Assembly (NCBI RefSeq): GCF_000004075.3
Contig: NC_026659.2
Location: forward strand, 24,880,272 to 24,944,271
Reading direction: 5' to 3'
Length of the DNA stretch: 64,000 bases
Source of the DNA: Cucumis sativus
Lineage: Eukaryota; Streptophyta; Magnoliopsida; Cucurbitales; Cucurbitaceae
The notes beneath the pieces were generated by a model. It was not told the DNA's origin and made no database searches. It saw nothing but the letters and a program-made list of their open reading frames with translations. Made by a program: the position numbers and the translations under genes. Below are positions 37,001 to 49,020 of this stretch, piece after piece; position 1 is the stretch's first letter, and every line of letters begins with the position of its first letter.

Positions 37001-39290
37001 GATACTAAATTCTTTTTTATATTAATTTTTAGATATTTTTCCAAATGGCTACTTTCATTCCATATTCTTGTTCCATACGTAATTTAAAACTATTGTATGC
37101 TAACATTTACGTGTATCATTTAAATAAAATAAATAATAAATAACAAACAACTTTCTTTGACAACATATCTCTCTGCGGACATTACCAACTGCAGCTCTTG
37201 GCAATAAAATGTTCCCTGGATCCATTATTGACCCGTTAGTTTAGCTATGCATAAAAGTTTCCTTTAGAACACAAGCAACAGATTTACCAGGGCACCCATC
37301 AACCAGATAACAATCAAATATACTAACGTTTGCTCATCATTTGTAAATACTAAATGTTAAAGACAACACTCTCCACATATCTCAACTATGATATGATATT
37401 GTCCACTTTGAATATAAGCTCCATTTGCTTTTGGAACCACCCAAAACAAAAGACACCATACCCCATGATCTTTTCCTTTTCTCGTCTATGTGGAACTTTG
37501 GTCGCATTTCCAACAACCCTCTCCTCTCAAATAGTCATCTTCCATCTAACTTTTATCCAAGCCAACTCCTCCTCGCTAAAGCAAAGCATATCGTCCATCC
37601 GACAAAGCTCAACCACAGATCATACCATGACCACATCTCCCAAGGTTCAGCTCACTTGAGGATTCAACTAGCATGGCTAGATCAAGGGCATCCATCTAAT
37701 ACACTAGTCAAAGACAAATCCTTCACATTTCTTCATAATGGTATAATATTGTTCCCTTAAGTCCTAGGCTTTGCTTTTGAAACCACCCAAAAGATCTAAT
37801 AAGTAATACCATTGGAGTTTAAGATAGTTGTCTTCACTTATCTAGTTGATGTGTGATTTGGTCACATTCCCAACACTAATGAAGATTGAAGATCAGTAAT
37901 TTTAAAAGAGGAGCCAGAAAATTCATTCATTTATGCGTCTATTCATTGACATGATAGATACTCGTGAGCGAGTAGGATTCTAATGTTTTTGGTATGTTCT
38001 TAAGGTAATATTTTAAAATGAAACCTTCATAATTGTTAAAAAAAAAATATCATAACAAAGTACTTATTTTTGAAAGAATTTTAATCATTATATTATTTTT
38101 TATTTTTTTTATTTTGAAGATTCGCCTTTTAAATATATTGTAAACAAACTATCCATCAGTTAGGTCATCTTCAGCTCATTGTCCTAAACTTCAACATCTG
38201 GAATGGGAACTTTAGGCCGTGAGGATATAATGCTAATGCCAAAACTAGAGAGAGAGAGAGAGAAAAACTTCTCTTTGTCCATATCTTCTTTTATTTCCTT
38301 CTTTTTGCCTTTTCTTTATTGAAGGGGAGAGGTTAATGATATGTCTATTTCAATGGAGAATATGTAAATCATAAAGCAGAAGTTCAGATGAAAAAATGGA
38401 AATATATTAAAAACCAAGAAGATGGAGAGAATATGTTATGCGGATCTACAATTGCATTCCACGATAGACTATTGGAATTTCAAATGACAACATGAGCACA
38501 AAAAAATTGTTGGTTAACAGCTTACAAAAGAAAAAAAATCATACAAACGAGTCCAGATAGATGCAGAGCAACGAAAATGCACGAATAAAATAATTACAGG
38601 AACAAAAAGTTTTGTATTAAATAATGAGAAAAAATATATGCATTATTATATGATCCCATCGCACCTGTACTGCACAAAACGCTCCTGTCTCAGCCAAAAA
38701 TCCAAACCACATGATCAACCAACCAATTCTTCCCCAGTAGAAAGTACAAGCCTCTGATTCACAGAACCGACTATCAGGAAAACGTCCCACGCCATTTCTT
38801 TTAACCAAAACGTGTGTGCTAGACAAAGTATGAGAAGTTTTTTAAATCAACCGAAAGTAGAAGCTAACAAACGGCTGTGAAAATTAAGTCCAGATTCGTG
38901 TTGGATTCACTCATTCTATAATGGCAAATTTGGTGATGACAATTGGAAATCACAAGAAAATTTAATTAAAAAATTGCTGTTGTGTTCGTAGCAGCAGGCT
39001 GAAAAATTATAGTCAATTTGTAACATATATGAACCAAAAAAGGAATAAGAACATGGGCGTTGAGAGAGAACAATACCAAATAGAGAGTTCCGATGAGCGA
39101 ACGGCGATCAATGTGTTGTGAAACTAAAGAAAACTCCATAGCTAATACTTAAAACTTCTTGCATTTCGTCTGAAATTCTTCCATGGACAAGAATCAGCAT
39201 ACAGTGTAACGATAGAAGACTGTTCGGTGCAATCGCCAAGCGGCTTTGCCGATGGTTTCTGCTCTCAGTTGGGAAACGTGGGAAAAAAAA
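34008..39290 (-). other. Unassigned, spliced-looking transcription unit candidate
   Basis: Several less AT-rich minus-strand segments have splice-like borders and open frames. The first candidate is 39077-39139 (ATG, 21 codons, MEFSLVSQHIDRRSLIGTLY; donor GTATTG), preceded by leader-like sequence to about 39280. A middle segment at about 38680-38790 ends at the donor CAG|GTGCGA. Further segments are 34203-34273 (71 bases, ESNLVSVGSMNTKRGPVIAH; acceptor ATGCAG, donor GTGAAA) and 34008-34078 (71 bases, YKNHYGSRRPFMSGNYTPIH; donor GTATGA). The last two join in one frame. I recognise no family. It could be a long non-coding RNA, a small orphan gene or chance. Confidence 0.25.
37376..37880. mobile_element. 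Degenerate TRIM-like short retroelement
   Basis: Two related segments lie in direct orientation at about 37390-37530 and 37735-37880. Shared words are GATATTGTCCACTTTGAATATAAG versus AATATTGTTCCCTTAAGTCCTAGG, TTTGCTTTTGAAACCACCCAAAA in both, and TTTGGTCGCATTTCCAACA versus TTTGGTCACATTCCCAACA. They flank a short internal part. I recall a very abundant cucurbit repeat with this layout and wording. It explains the open frames on the + strand here, which are not genes. Ends and target duplication are not resolved. Confidence 0.5.
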
Positions 39291-41220
39291 TGTGGAAAAA
39301 TAAATATTGAATTCTTACCCCAATTTAATTTAAACAAATAAATAACTGTTTTCTGCCTATTATTTAAAAATTTAAAAAAAATGAAAAACTATTTCCACCT
39401 CACCACAAAATTGTGTAATATTACGTAAATATTCTATTTTTTTAGGATTTCCTTTTTTTTTAATAGTTTTCAAAAAATATCACAATATGTATCAAATAAT
39501 AAGTAAGTTATGATATTTGTAATAGTTCAGTGGATTATCTTCCCTTCATGGTGTATATTATTTTAATTTTAGAATAAAATATTAAATAGTTGAGCAAAAC
39601 AACGGTTTTAAAGTAATGTTTGTAGTTAAATAGAGATTTTCGATTGTTATTTATTAAGGAGTGGTTATTATAACCTTAAGTAATATGTAATCTTTAACCA
39701 AAACACTCTTTATGTTTTAGTTAGATTTTTGAGGCAACAAAATGAAAATACCACATCAATCAAAATCGATCTAACAATTTAGTTTGGTTTTGCTTTTAAG
39801 TTTAAAATTTGATATTTTGGTTTGTGTTTGAAGAAAAAAATGGTTCAAAATTTTGATATTGAAACACAATGGTATATATCCATTTAAAATAAACTTTTCA
39901 TTAGGTTTCTTTTATTGTTTTAAATATTTTTCGCTTAGGATAACAAGATCAATTATTATGTAGGAACAAAAAAAACTAAAATGTATGTCAATTAATTGAA
40001 AAATAAATAGACCCAATTTTAATTTAAATTAAAAAAAAACAATTCAAAACGTAATGGAAATAAAAATAAAATTAGGAAGAAGAAGAAGAAAAAGTGCCAA
40101 AAAGTTAATAATCAAATTCTACTTAGATTAAACTTTTTCTTTAAAAAAATTGTTGAAATTCAGAATTCATGGGATACAAAATTTAAAATTGAATGATCTG
40201 TTCGATACAAATACCTGTTGGGACTAAAATTTAATGTGTTTAATTAAGGATAAAAATATTCGTTGATATGTTGATAAATTACTAAATTAAAAGGTTTGAC
40301 ATTAATATTGAATATTCACATATATCTTCAAAATATGTTATGAGCCTGGGTTAAAACATAAAAATATCATCAACTTTAAAAATACTAATAACAGAATCCA
40401 CAAAAACTTACTTGATTATTAATCTAAACTTCTCAATAATAGGAAAACATTGGTTTTCTTAGGGTTCTTAGGGCTTTTTCCCTTCCCCCAAAGCTAATAT
40501 CATACAAACAAACAAAAAAAAAAACGATAAACTAATATTTTGATTCATATACTTTCAAATTTGTTCAATAAATTTTAAATTTGTATTGTTGTTGTCGATC
40601 CAAGATCAAAATTGATATAATTATAATTAAATTATATTGATGAATCAATCACAATAGTGCCTCAATTGTAATCATAATTGAATTTCTCTTGATGGTGTGT
40701 ACTTAAAAATTTTGGAAGCATAATCTAATTCTCCTACTACAACAAATAACAACATCCATTTACTTTTAACTTGCAATTGAATGATTAACTTAATCTTACC
40801 ATTACCATTAATAGGTTCATAATCTACAACTACGATGATAACCTACAAATGAATAGTTCTCTTACTATAACAATAATGATAATTGTAACAATATCTAGGA
40901 AATATTTTGAAAAAATTGCTCAAAAGTATATTTTTAAAAAGTGGGTCCCACATGATCTTAAAACACAATCGCTAAGCAATTTGTTGATAGTAGATTTGAT
41001 CGTGTTCCCTCATGTCATAACCATTACAATACATAGGGAAACAATTTAAAGTAAAATTCTAATAGAAAAACTAAAATTGAACAAACTTCAAAGTATAGAG
41101 ATCAAAATAATAATCTTCACCTGTAGATATATAACTATATAAAGCGCACTACGTACATACAAACACACACATAGTTAACTTTAATTAACCCTTTCATTGA
41201 GAGTGGTTTGACAGATTATA
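39291..41220. other. AT-rich intergenic spacer
   Basis: Low-complexity AT-rich DNA lies between the unassigned unit and the 3' end of the ELMO gene. Short frames are present, but none has recognisable motifs. I see nothing else in it. Confidence 0.6.
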
Positions 41221-44200
41221 CTACCTGTAATCTAATGTTAGAAGAAGGTTGTAAGAAGGCATGTCTTCAATGCGTAATACATCCTCCATTAAAAGTTCTT
41301 TTTCCAACTGAGCTCTGGTGGACTTCAACACATCCTACCACAAATGGATAGTTCGATTTATTCATTTTTATTGATTTTCTTATGCTATAATTATTAAATA
41401 AGTAGATCTTACCTGAACATCGTCGAAATGTAAATACGAGTTAGAATTCTCAGAGAATTTTTTTTTTCCACTACTACAAAGTGAATAAGCTTGAGTTGAG
41501 TCCCTTAATTTATTCTTACATTGAACTCCATGTAGGTAGCATTTCTCTCCAGCCATTGTTTGTCCATAACAACGAACGCGACGCAGTAAAGCAAGTCAAA
41601 TGCCCATTCATTCTCTGTTATCAGAAAATACCGTACCAACCAAGTCAAACTTGACATGGGCGTACCTTAAGAGACTAAGAAGCAGGAGTAAAAATACAAT
41701 ATAACATAGACACTGTGACACGTCCGTTTTAAAGAATCTTGAACACACACATAGTAAGGACACATTTATTAGAATATACATTTTAAAAAATATATATCAT
41801 TTTATATATGGAAGGAAATTCAAAGTAAATAAGTTGATCCATTTGTATACTTAAAAAAACAATTTAATATTTTTCACTCAAAAATTTACTATTGTTAGTC
41901 TACTTAACAAGTACTCTATGCACGTCTAACACGTTTGTTGTACTATTAAGTGTCTTGATAAGTGTTCAACGAGTGTATATGCACACACAAGCACATTGGC
42001 CAAACTAAAGTGTTTGTGTTTCTTGGTTTAGAGATTATACCTGACAACATCTGCAGGAAAACCGATCTGATAAAAGTCCTTGGTTTTGCTGCATTTGAAA
42101 AGGGTGAGTTGCGTTAGTTCTCTTTCCTATAATTGAAGAGTCACCATAAAAATGAAGCTCTAATATTGGAGTACTGCAGCCAATATGGTATATTTATATG
42201 TAGAACAGTACACATGAATGGTTTTGCTACTCACAAGCATCTAGATCAAGCATTTGCATGATCATAAATGTGATATTTACACCAGCTACAGCAAAGGGAT
42301 ATTCCCAAGCAGCTGGCTTTCCTCCTTGTTTTCTCAACAGAAGTTGGAAAGACGTCTGAAACAATAAAAGGACAAGTAGGATTAGTGAAAGCATAATAAC
42401 ATGTTAGACTTAGGGACCTATGCTGAGTTTTTAATGAAGCTCATAAACTCTTTGGCCCATTCGGGAGAAAAGAAAAAAAGGAATTTTTTTTTTGTCATAT
42501 GAAGTTGAGGATCTTACTGAGAACGTCTTTGCAAAGAACAACAAATTCTCCAAAGAGATAAATCCAGCTCCTCTGGATTAGGTAAAAGCTTTTCAGAGCA
42601 TTTAAAATGAGATAACGAACCAAAAGGTAATACAAGAGATAAACAAGCAGTCCTCAACTCATATAGCAAAATAACAACCTAAAATCAGTTGACGGGTCTC
42701 TTCCCTGCCATCCCATTTCCTTCCATTGATCTGATACCAACGCTTGAAGCTCTTGACCAGGATAAGCTGCATACCACAGAGCTCTTAAAGCCTCCTGTCC
42801 TTGGTGAAAATTTCACAATAAGTATTCGAGAAAGCAAGGTTTGACATTTAACTAATAACATAAAGATTATTAAAATGACCTTAGAAGCAAATGTTACAAA
42901 TAATTTAGAAGCTATTCCAGATATGAACTCAAGTTGAGGAATCTTCTGAGTACTAAACTAAGGCACCAAATTTCAGAATATAATATAAAACCTCGTGGTC
43001 TTTTACATAATACAAACATAGATATATAAGAAACCTTTCATTGATAAATGAAATCGGGGAAACTCCAATGCCAAAAGGCGAATTACAAAAAGATTTCCAA
43101 TTGGAGTCTAAATAAGATAGACTGAAATGTGTAAAAGGGTGCTTATTTTTCCACCAAAAAAGCAAACCTGGTGGTTGATTCTTGAACCATCAAAGTAGAC
43201 CTTCATGCGGTGCTTTAATCTTCTTAACCTATCTTCCTGAGATCATGAATGTAAATGTTATTCTAAGTCAATCGGCAATGCACTGATTTTCATCAAGTTA
43301 AAGTACTCACAGTACATGTATAGTTGGCTTGAAAATTATCGATTGGGAGGAAACGTCTTATTTTTAAGGAACGTCTGTGATTGTTGTGATTTCTGTTAAC
43401 TTAGCCCCACATCATAAATTTGTTTCTCCAATAAAAATCTGAGACCAAATGTTTACAATGTATTTCTTTTTCAAACATAGCAATGACACTGTGTGACAGT
43501 GACATCACAAAAAGATCGAACTTCTAACTTGCTAGTTGCAACTTATGTTTTAAAAAGATATGGGGGCTTAAGGCTCTATCTAACTTTCAGCCTTGAAATT
43601 TAAGCGTTTGTTGAATCATAAGAAGCTTATGCCTTTGTGAAAACGCACCGAGGTTTAAAATCTCTAGACCACACCTAATGCTTAGAAAAATAATGTCGAT
43701 TTGTCACATTCCTACAAAATATAAAGATTCAAATTGTGACAATTTGAAATATCGCAATTTTTACTGCTGTGACTTCAAGAACATCTAAGAAAAAGTTGTA
43801 TAAATAAATCTTATTAATGATAATAGTATCCTTTTAAAACTTTTTATTTAGTAAAAATTGCAGGGGTGTTTCTTTTTCTACACTTTTATATGACTGCCAA
43901 GTTTGGCAATACTTGGTTATACCGATTGAGTTTTAATTCAATTCGAGGGTTGTGCCTCGCCTCTTCAAGAAAAGAGGCATCAAGGCCACCTTTGACCTTT
44001 TAAAACATTACTTGCAAGTAAAAGCCAGCAAAGAACAAAAACAGAAACAGAATGTCAATGATCGATGTAAATTCAACCATAATTGCATCCACGATGATAG
44101 TGATAACTTTATGGTTTATATCTCTACAACTTCCCCTTCATACCCCAATCAATTTGACAGTTTTTTATTTACTTGCCTGTACAGGAGTCAGGTTGATACA

Positions 44201-46151
44201 AATTCGTTCCAAACTTCCCTTCCGCTTGAAGCAGATGCAAGTGATTCCCTTCCCAATCCAAGTTGGTGTTCCACACGTAACATAATCTGCACATTAAATC
44301 ATTTAGATTCAAAAAATTTAAGCTTAGACTTAAAATTATTCCCACTAAATCAGCCATTTCCTTTCTGCAGTTTGAATACATGCATTGCTGTCGTTCAATC
44401 CTGAATGAAATAAAACTTAAATAACTTGACTTGTGAACCACACTTAAGTGAAATCATAACAGCAACTTGAGTAGAAACCAGTCCTGATGATTTTACTATG
44501 CTCGTGGAGGATTACTTTTCCCATTTATCAATTAGTAACATGGGAAAAGAGTATCCGGCCTTTCTAGGTTCTACCTCATTTTCCATTTTTCTCATTCCCT
44601 TCTTTCATAAAGAAAAGCCAATCGGTGGGGGTTGGAAATATTTGTAAGAACAATTAGAGTAGAAATATCAGATAGTTATTCGTTGATTTTAATTCAACTT
44701 GTACTTGGTTATACGTGTGTCTTCTATATCATTCAACAAAATGTTCAAGTATGACTTACTCTCTCTGTTCTTAATAATAACAACCAGATTTGTAGAAGAA
44801 AAAAAACCACAGTATCAGTTGAGGTTGTTCTGTGTGCATCTGACTGAAACTTGCCGTAATCCCCAAAGAAGGCCAAGTTTAATGGTGTTTTAAAACGAGG
44901 TTGTTAGGGATCATACATTAAGAATGTAACGTTCTGAGTTTAGAACGGGATGTGAATGAACCAATATCACATCCAAATAAGAGAGATCTTGAGGACGTAA
45001 AAGTATGGTTAAGAAAAGCTTAGAAGAATCGAAAGTTATACTTATTATAACAACAATGTTTTCCTTCCTTTTCGATGCCAAGAACTAAGGTGCATTGGGT
45101 GACCCCTCGAGAATTTTTCTATGATGCATGTGAGGACAAAAGTTGGTAAAAAAACTTGTGTTAGTTTGTGGGGATAACTTTCACCCTTTCGAAAAAGTCT
45201 TTAAGACAAGGAAGAATGTCATAGTCGGGTCGACGGGAATGTCAGAACCATCAGTTGCCAAATCCAAATTCTGAATCCTAATCCTAGTCCTGATGCATTA
45301 CAAAGAATGAGATGTGTATGCGTAGAACAGCATACATGTAAGCATTATTCAAAAGGATCAAAAGTAGCAATCGTTAAATATACGTGCTGATTTTACCTGA
45401 ATAGGCAATAAACCTTCACCCCATGGCTCTGTTTCCAAAGGATTATGAAGTGCCCCAGAATAACTCAGATCCCATTTAATGACCATTTGGTTTAACTTAT
45501 TTTCTTACCGTTCCTTAGTCATGGTTTTCGTCTTTCTTGAGTAGAGATTTGAATTCAAAACGAATTCCAAATTCCAACTTTAATTCTCAAAACTAGACTG
45601 AATTTTGAAAACAGGCAAAAAAATAACAACAAAACAAAGAAACCAATAGGAGGTAAGAAGTAGAGTTCATAAGCACAGTTTTCAAAAACCAAAACGGTTA
45701 CGTAATGGAGCGTTAAACATCTCATTTCATCACACCTATTCATTATAAAAACCAAGTCCAGCATTCTTTCATTCTTCAAAGAAATGTAGTAGGCCCTTGA
45801 TTTCTCTAATTAAGTTCCAAATTAGCCACAAAACCACAGTATCCCAGAGAACTCGACAAATAAGAAGAACGAAGTTTACAAATCCCTTCAGTAAAACGGT
45901 TCACGAGTTGGTTAGGTGAATTGAAAAACAAGAGAAAGTGTGTTGTTTCTATTCAGAGTAGAAGGTAGCAATGAGACAGCAATAAAGGGAGGACACAGCG
46001 TAGAGAACAACAAATAGAGAAGAAGCGTTGAGAGAGAGGATTACTTACCAGAAGAGGAAGTGAAAGTGTGGGAGCAACGGGAAATGGAGGATGAAGAAGG
46101 AGAGAGGGAACGAATCGGCGCAGAGCTTCTGTGAGTGTTGACCAAACTCAT
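41221..46151 (-). CDS. ELMO/CED-12 domain-containing protein (ELMOD-like)
   Basis: Nine exons give 276 residues: 46049-46151, 44177-44286, 43168-43236, 42679-42794, 42518-42572, 42235-42355, 42041-42088, 41520-41614 and 41221-41334. Phases agree at every junction. The ELMO domain covers about 72-270. It carries the ELMOD signature WKEMGWQGRDPSTDFRGAG near residues 118-136; its Arg corresponds to the residue used for Arf-family GAP activity in animal ELMOD proteins and is split by an intron. The region WIGKGITCICFKRKG precedes the domain, as in other plant members. Plant ELMOD proteins help specify pollen aperture domains. The first 34 residues are Ser/Arg-rich with no acidic residue, like a plastid transit peptide, which is unusual for this family. 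Intron 2 uses a GC donor. The gene corresponds by position to Arabidopsis At1g67400. Confidence 0.9.
43020..43112 (-). mobile_element. Truncated LINE 3' tail in ELMO intron 3
   Basis: On the minus strand the order is GACTCCAATTGG, TTTTTGTAATTCGCC, TTTTGGCATTGGAGTTTCCC and ATCAATGAAAGGTTTCTTAT. I recall this as the 3' end of L1-type LINEs in cucurbits, which normally ends ATCAATGAAA...TTTCTT plus poly-A. Only the tail is present, as expected for 5'-truncated insertions. It lies wholly inside the intron between exons 3 and 4 of the ELMO gene. Confidence 0.45.
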
Positions 46152-48843
46152 CTCACCGCCGAACGCCCGATAATCTCAACGATTCTCCGACGAACAGCAA
46201 CTGAAATGAGATTATGAGAAACCAATATAGGAATTTAAATAATACCATTTTAAGACTTCCAAATGAGATTATAACATTTTTGTATTTTCAAATAAATTTT
46301 CCATAGAAATAATTTTCTTTTATTTTTTCAATTCCAATTTTCGATTGGATAATTTTACTCAATTTTAATTTTCTAAAGTTCGAGATTTTACCTTTTTAAC
46401 TTTTTATTTTCATTTAATCATTTTTAACTTTGTTTTTCATTTAATATTTGCTTTCCATATCATCTCAAACTTTATTAAATAATTAAAAAAGATGTATTTT
46501 AAATTATAATTATAATTTGATTAACCTACATTAACTTTGAATATTTCAAATTAATATTTAGTGAAACGATAATTATATAGTTATAAGAAAAATAAAACGT
46601 TTTTACTTTAATTGAAATGATAATGACGCACTTGTAGGAGAGTTGACCTAAAGTTCATCTCAATCATTGTATGAATCTTTTTTTTCCAATTTGAATAAGT
46701 TGTGATTAATACGATTAATACACATTGTTAATTGTTACTATATTTGTATAAGCTCAAATCCATTCCATCCTCCACTTACTGTTCTTTGTTTTTCTTTTTT
46801 CATGTCCAATTCCACCTATAACACATGCTCTCCAACAAATCATTAACATAGCCTAAATTTAATATTTATTCCAACGAATTGTCTTCACGAACCAAAATAG
46901 TATTTCAATCATTCTCGATGATTTAATTTTAACACTAAGATGTTGCTATTTATACTTTAATAAAAATAATTAATGTACACTAGAAATGTTATCACGTAAA
47001 TAAACTATTAATGTTTTGTTTAATATATTTATACATAGATTTATAGACTAGAACGACAATAATTTAATAAAAAAATGTATAAACTAAGATAGAAATAAAA
47101 ATGGAAGTTGATAATAATTTATAAACATGGTTTTTCTTTTTCAAAAAACAATAAAAGAAACAAATTATTATATTTCATATATAAAAACACGAAATTAATT
47201 ATGGAATGTGAATATTTTGTTCATTTTGCTATTTTTGACCATTTTTTCTAAAAGTTAATGCGTAAAATATTATTTTTCATTTTTCACTAACAAGTGAATT
47301 CACAGGATAAATAACTTTTCACATTTAGTCGAAGTAGTGATTCTATTTCATATTTAAATCGAACTTTAAAATTATTAATCAAAGATCTATCAAGGAAACT
47401 TCTATATTGTTAGTTCGTAAAAAGGTTCTTTTAGACTATTTCATTAATGTGAATAATTTATATATTTTGTTCTATTAACTAGATAAAATCACACCTTTTT
47501 ACAACCATGTAAAATAATTTGCAACAACAAAGTACAAATACATCAATTAATTGTTTATTTTTTCTACATGGATGAAATAAAGCAAATAATATTTTATATG
47601 ATCATAAAATATGCTTAAATATAATTTAAATACGTTGGTCTTTAAAATCATTACAACAATCTCGATATACAAGCACTTGTTGAAAAAAGAGAGACGACGT
47701 ACATGTGGAAAAGATTCAACTGTCTATACAACAATATTTTGGAAGCTCACATGGAAACAAGCAAATCAAGATCTTTTGTAACAATTTAAAATTTTGTATA
47801 CTGCAGTTGTATGAAATTTTATTTATATACACCATTCATTGTTAGTCATATTGTTAATGCGATTTTAGAAATAGAGCGAAACCCAACAATAATATTAATA
47901 TGAAATTCACAAATTTCATAGTGTAAACAAAATAGAGAATGATATTTTATAGTACTAACAAAATTTTCGATATTTTTAATAGGGTTTTGATATGATCAAA
48001 GATATCGAATCTTTTACTTCACATGTAGGAAAACAAATGTTGTATAAATGTTCGGTACGTAGAAGTTTAGATCCCTATAAATTTTTAAATGCGGACTACA
48101 TTAGAAAAGTATAAAGTAGAAAGCATAATGTAATAGATTAATTTTGATGTGAGATTAAAATGGAGGATTATTCATTGGAAAAGATGTTGAATTATTGGAT
48201 TGATTATTTTTTAAATGCATGAAGGAATCTGTCCGAAAAATGCCCCGACCGAAAGCATCCAAAGTTACATGAAAAACGGAGGAATAAGAAAAAACGAAAC
48301 ACACAGCAACGGTTGTTGTAATTTAGGGTTATGAATCTCACTTATGCCACGTGGCCTTGCCGTGGGAATTTTTCAGCCGTACATTAATATATAAGATTAG
48401 GTCACTCTCTAAATTTTTATATTTGGAATGATTGTAAAGATGGGTTTTAACTATTATAGCCTAAATAGGATATTTTATTAAGTTTGATATAATGTTGCCA
48501 AATTTTTCATAAATGTATCAATGAACTTCAATTTTAGACAAATGTAGAGTTTAAAAGACAAAATTACTTATTTTAATTATTATTAATACTATATAAAAAC
48601 AATAGAAAAATGAAATAAGGAGAGTGAACCATTAGATATTCAATATGGTATGCGATTAATTTTATTATGTTAATATTATAATCAAAATTATCCTATAATT
48701 ATTTTTTTTTAGTGATTTTGTTAAAAAAAAATATTCCCTCCATCCAATTTCTCTTTAGTTCATTCTTTCTTATTTCGCTCATCTACTTCAAAATTTTCGG
48801 GTGAGTATGGATTTAAGGTTATATACAAAACTTGTTAGAGTAT

Positions 48844-49020
48844 ATGAAAAATATATAATATATTATGTAGTTTTTTTTGTCAACAAACTAGGGTTTGTGA
48901 AAAAATATATAGTATATAATGAAAAATATATAGTATATTATGTAGTTTTTTTTGTCAACAAACTAGGGTTTGTGAAAAAATATATAGTGTATGATGAAAA
49001 ATATATAGTATATTCTGTAT
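48844..49020 (+). repeat. 75-base tandem repeat, about 2.4 copies
   Basis: Copies start at 48844, 48919 and 48994. Each contains ATGAAAAATATATA, GTAGTTTTTTTTGTCAAC and AAACTAGGGTTTGTGAAAAA; the third copy is partial. Because 75 is divisible by three, the repeat keeps one frame open and produces a spurious 75-residue repetitive frame. The copies are nearly identical, so the duplication is recent. Confidence 0.85.

Noticed and set aside
37354..37760. Two overlapping + strand open frames of 101 and 111 residues
   Set aside because: They fall in the TRIM-like repeat and have no gene-like motif.
41413..41448. In-frame 36-base micro-exon (NSNSYLHFDDVQ) between the last two ELMO exons
   Set aside because: It has acceptable borders and keeps the frame, but direct splicing gives MEFN-DVLKSTRAQ, the conserved family sequence. 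Inclusion would insert 12 residues absent from homologues, so I left it out of the gene model.
42953..43165. Minus-strand frame of 70 residues in ELMO intron 3
   Set aside because: It corresponds to a LINE 3' tail inside the intron rather than an exon.
43952..44404. + strand open frame of 150 residues
   Set aside because: It runs antisense across ELMO exon 2 and its introns. The minus-strand exon (WIGKGITCICFKRKG) is the conserved coding sequence.
45388..45480. Possible alternative exon of the ELMO gene (ATG GTC ATT … CCT ATT CAG, donor GTAAAA)
   Set aside because: It is open for 30 codons but ends in phase 0, whereas the next exon needs phase 1. Exon 1 at 46049 joins directly and correctly.
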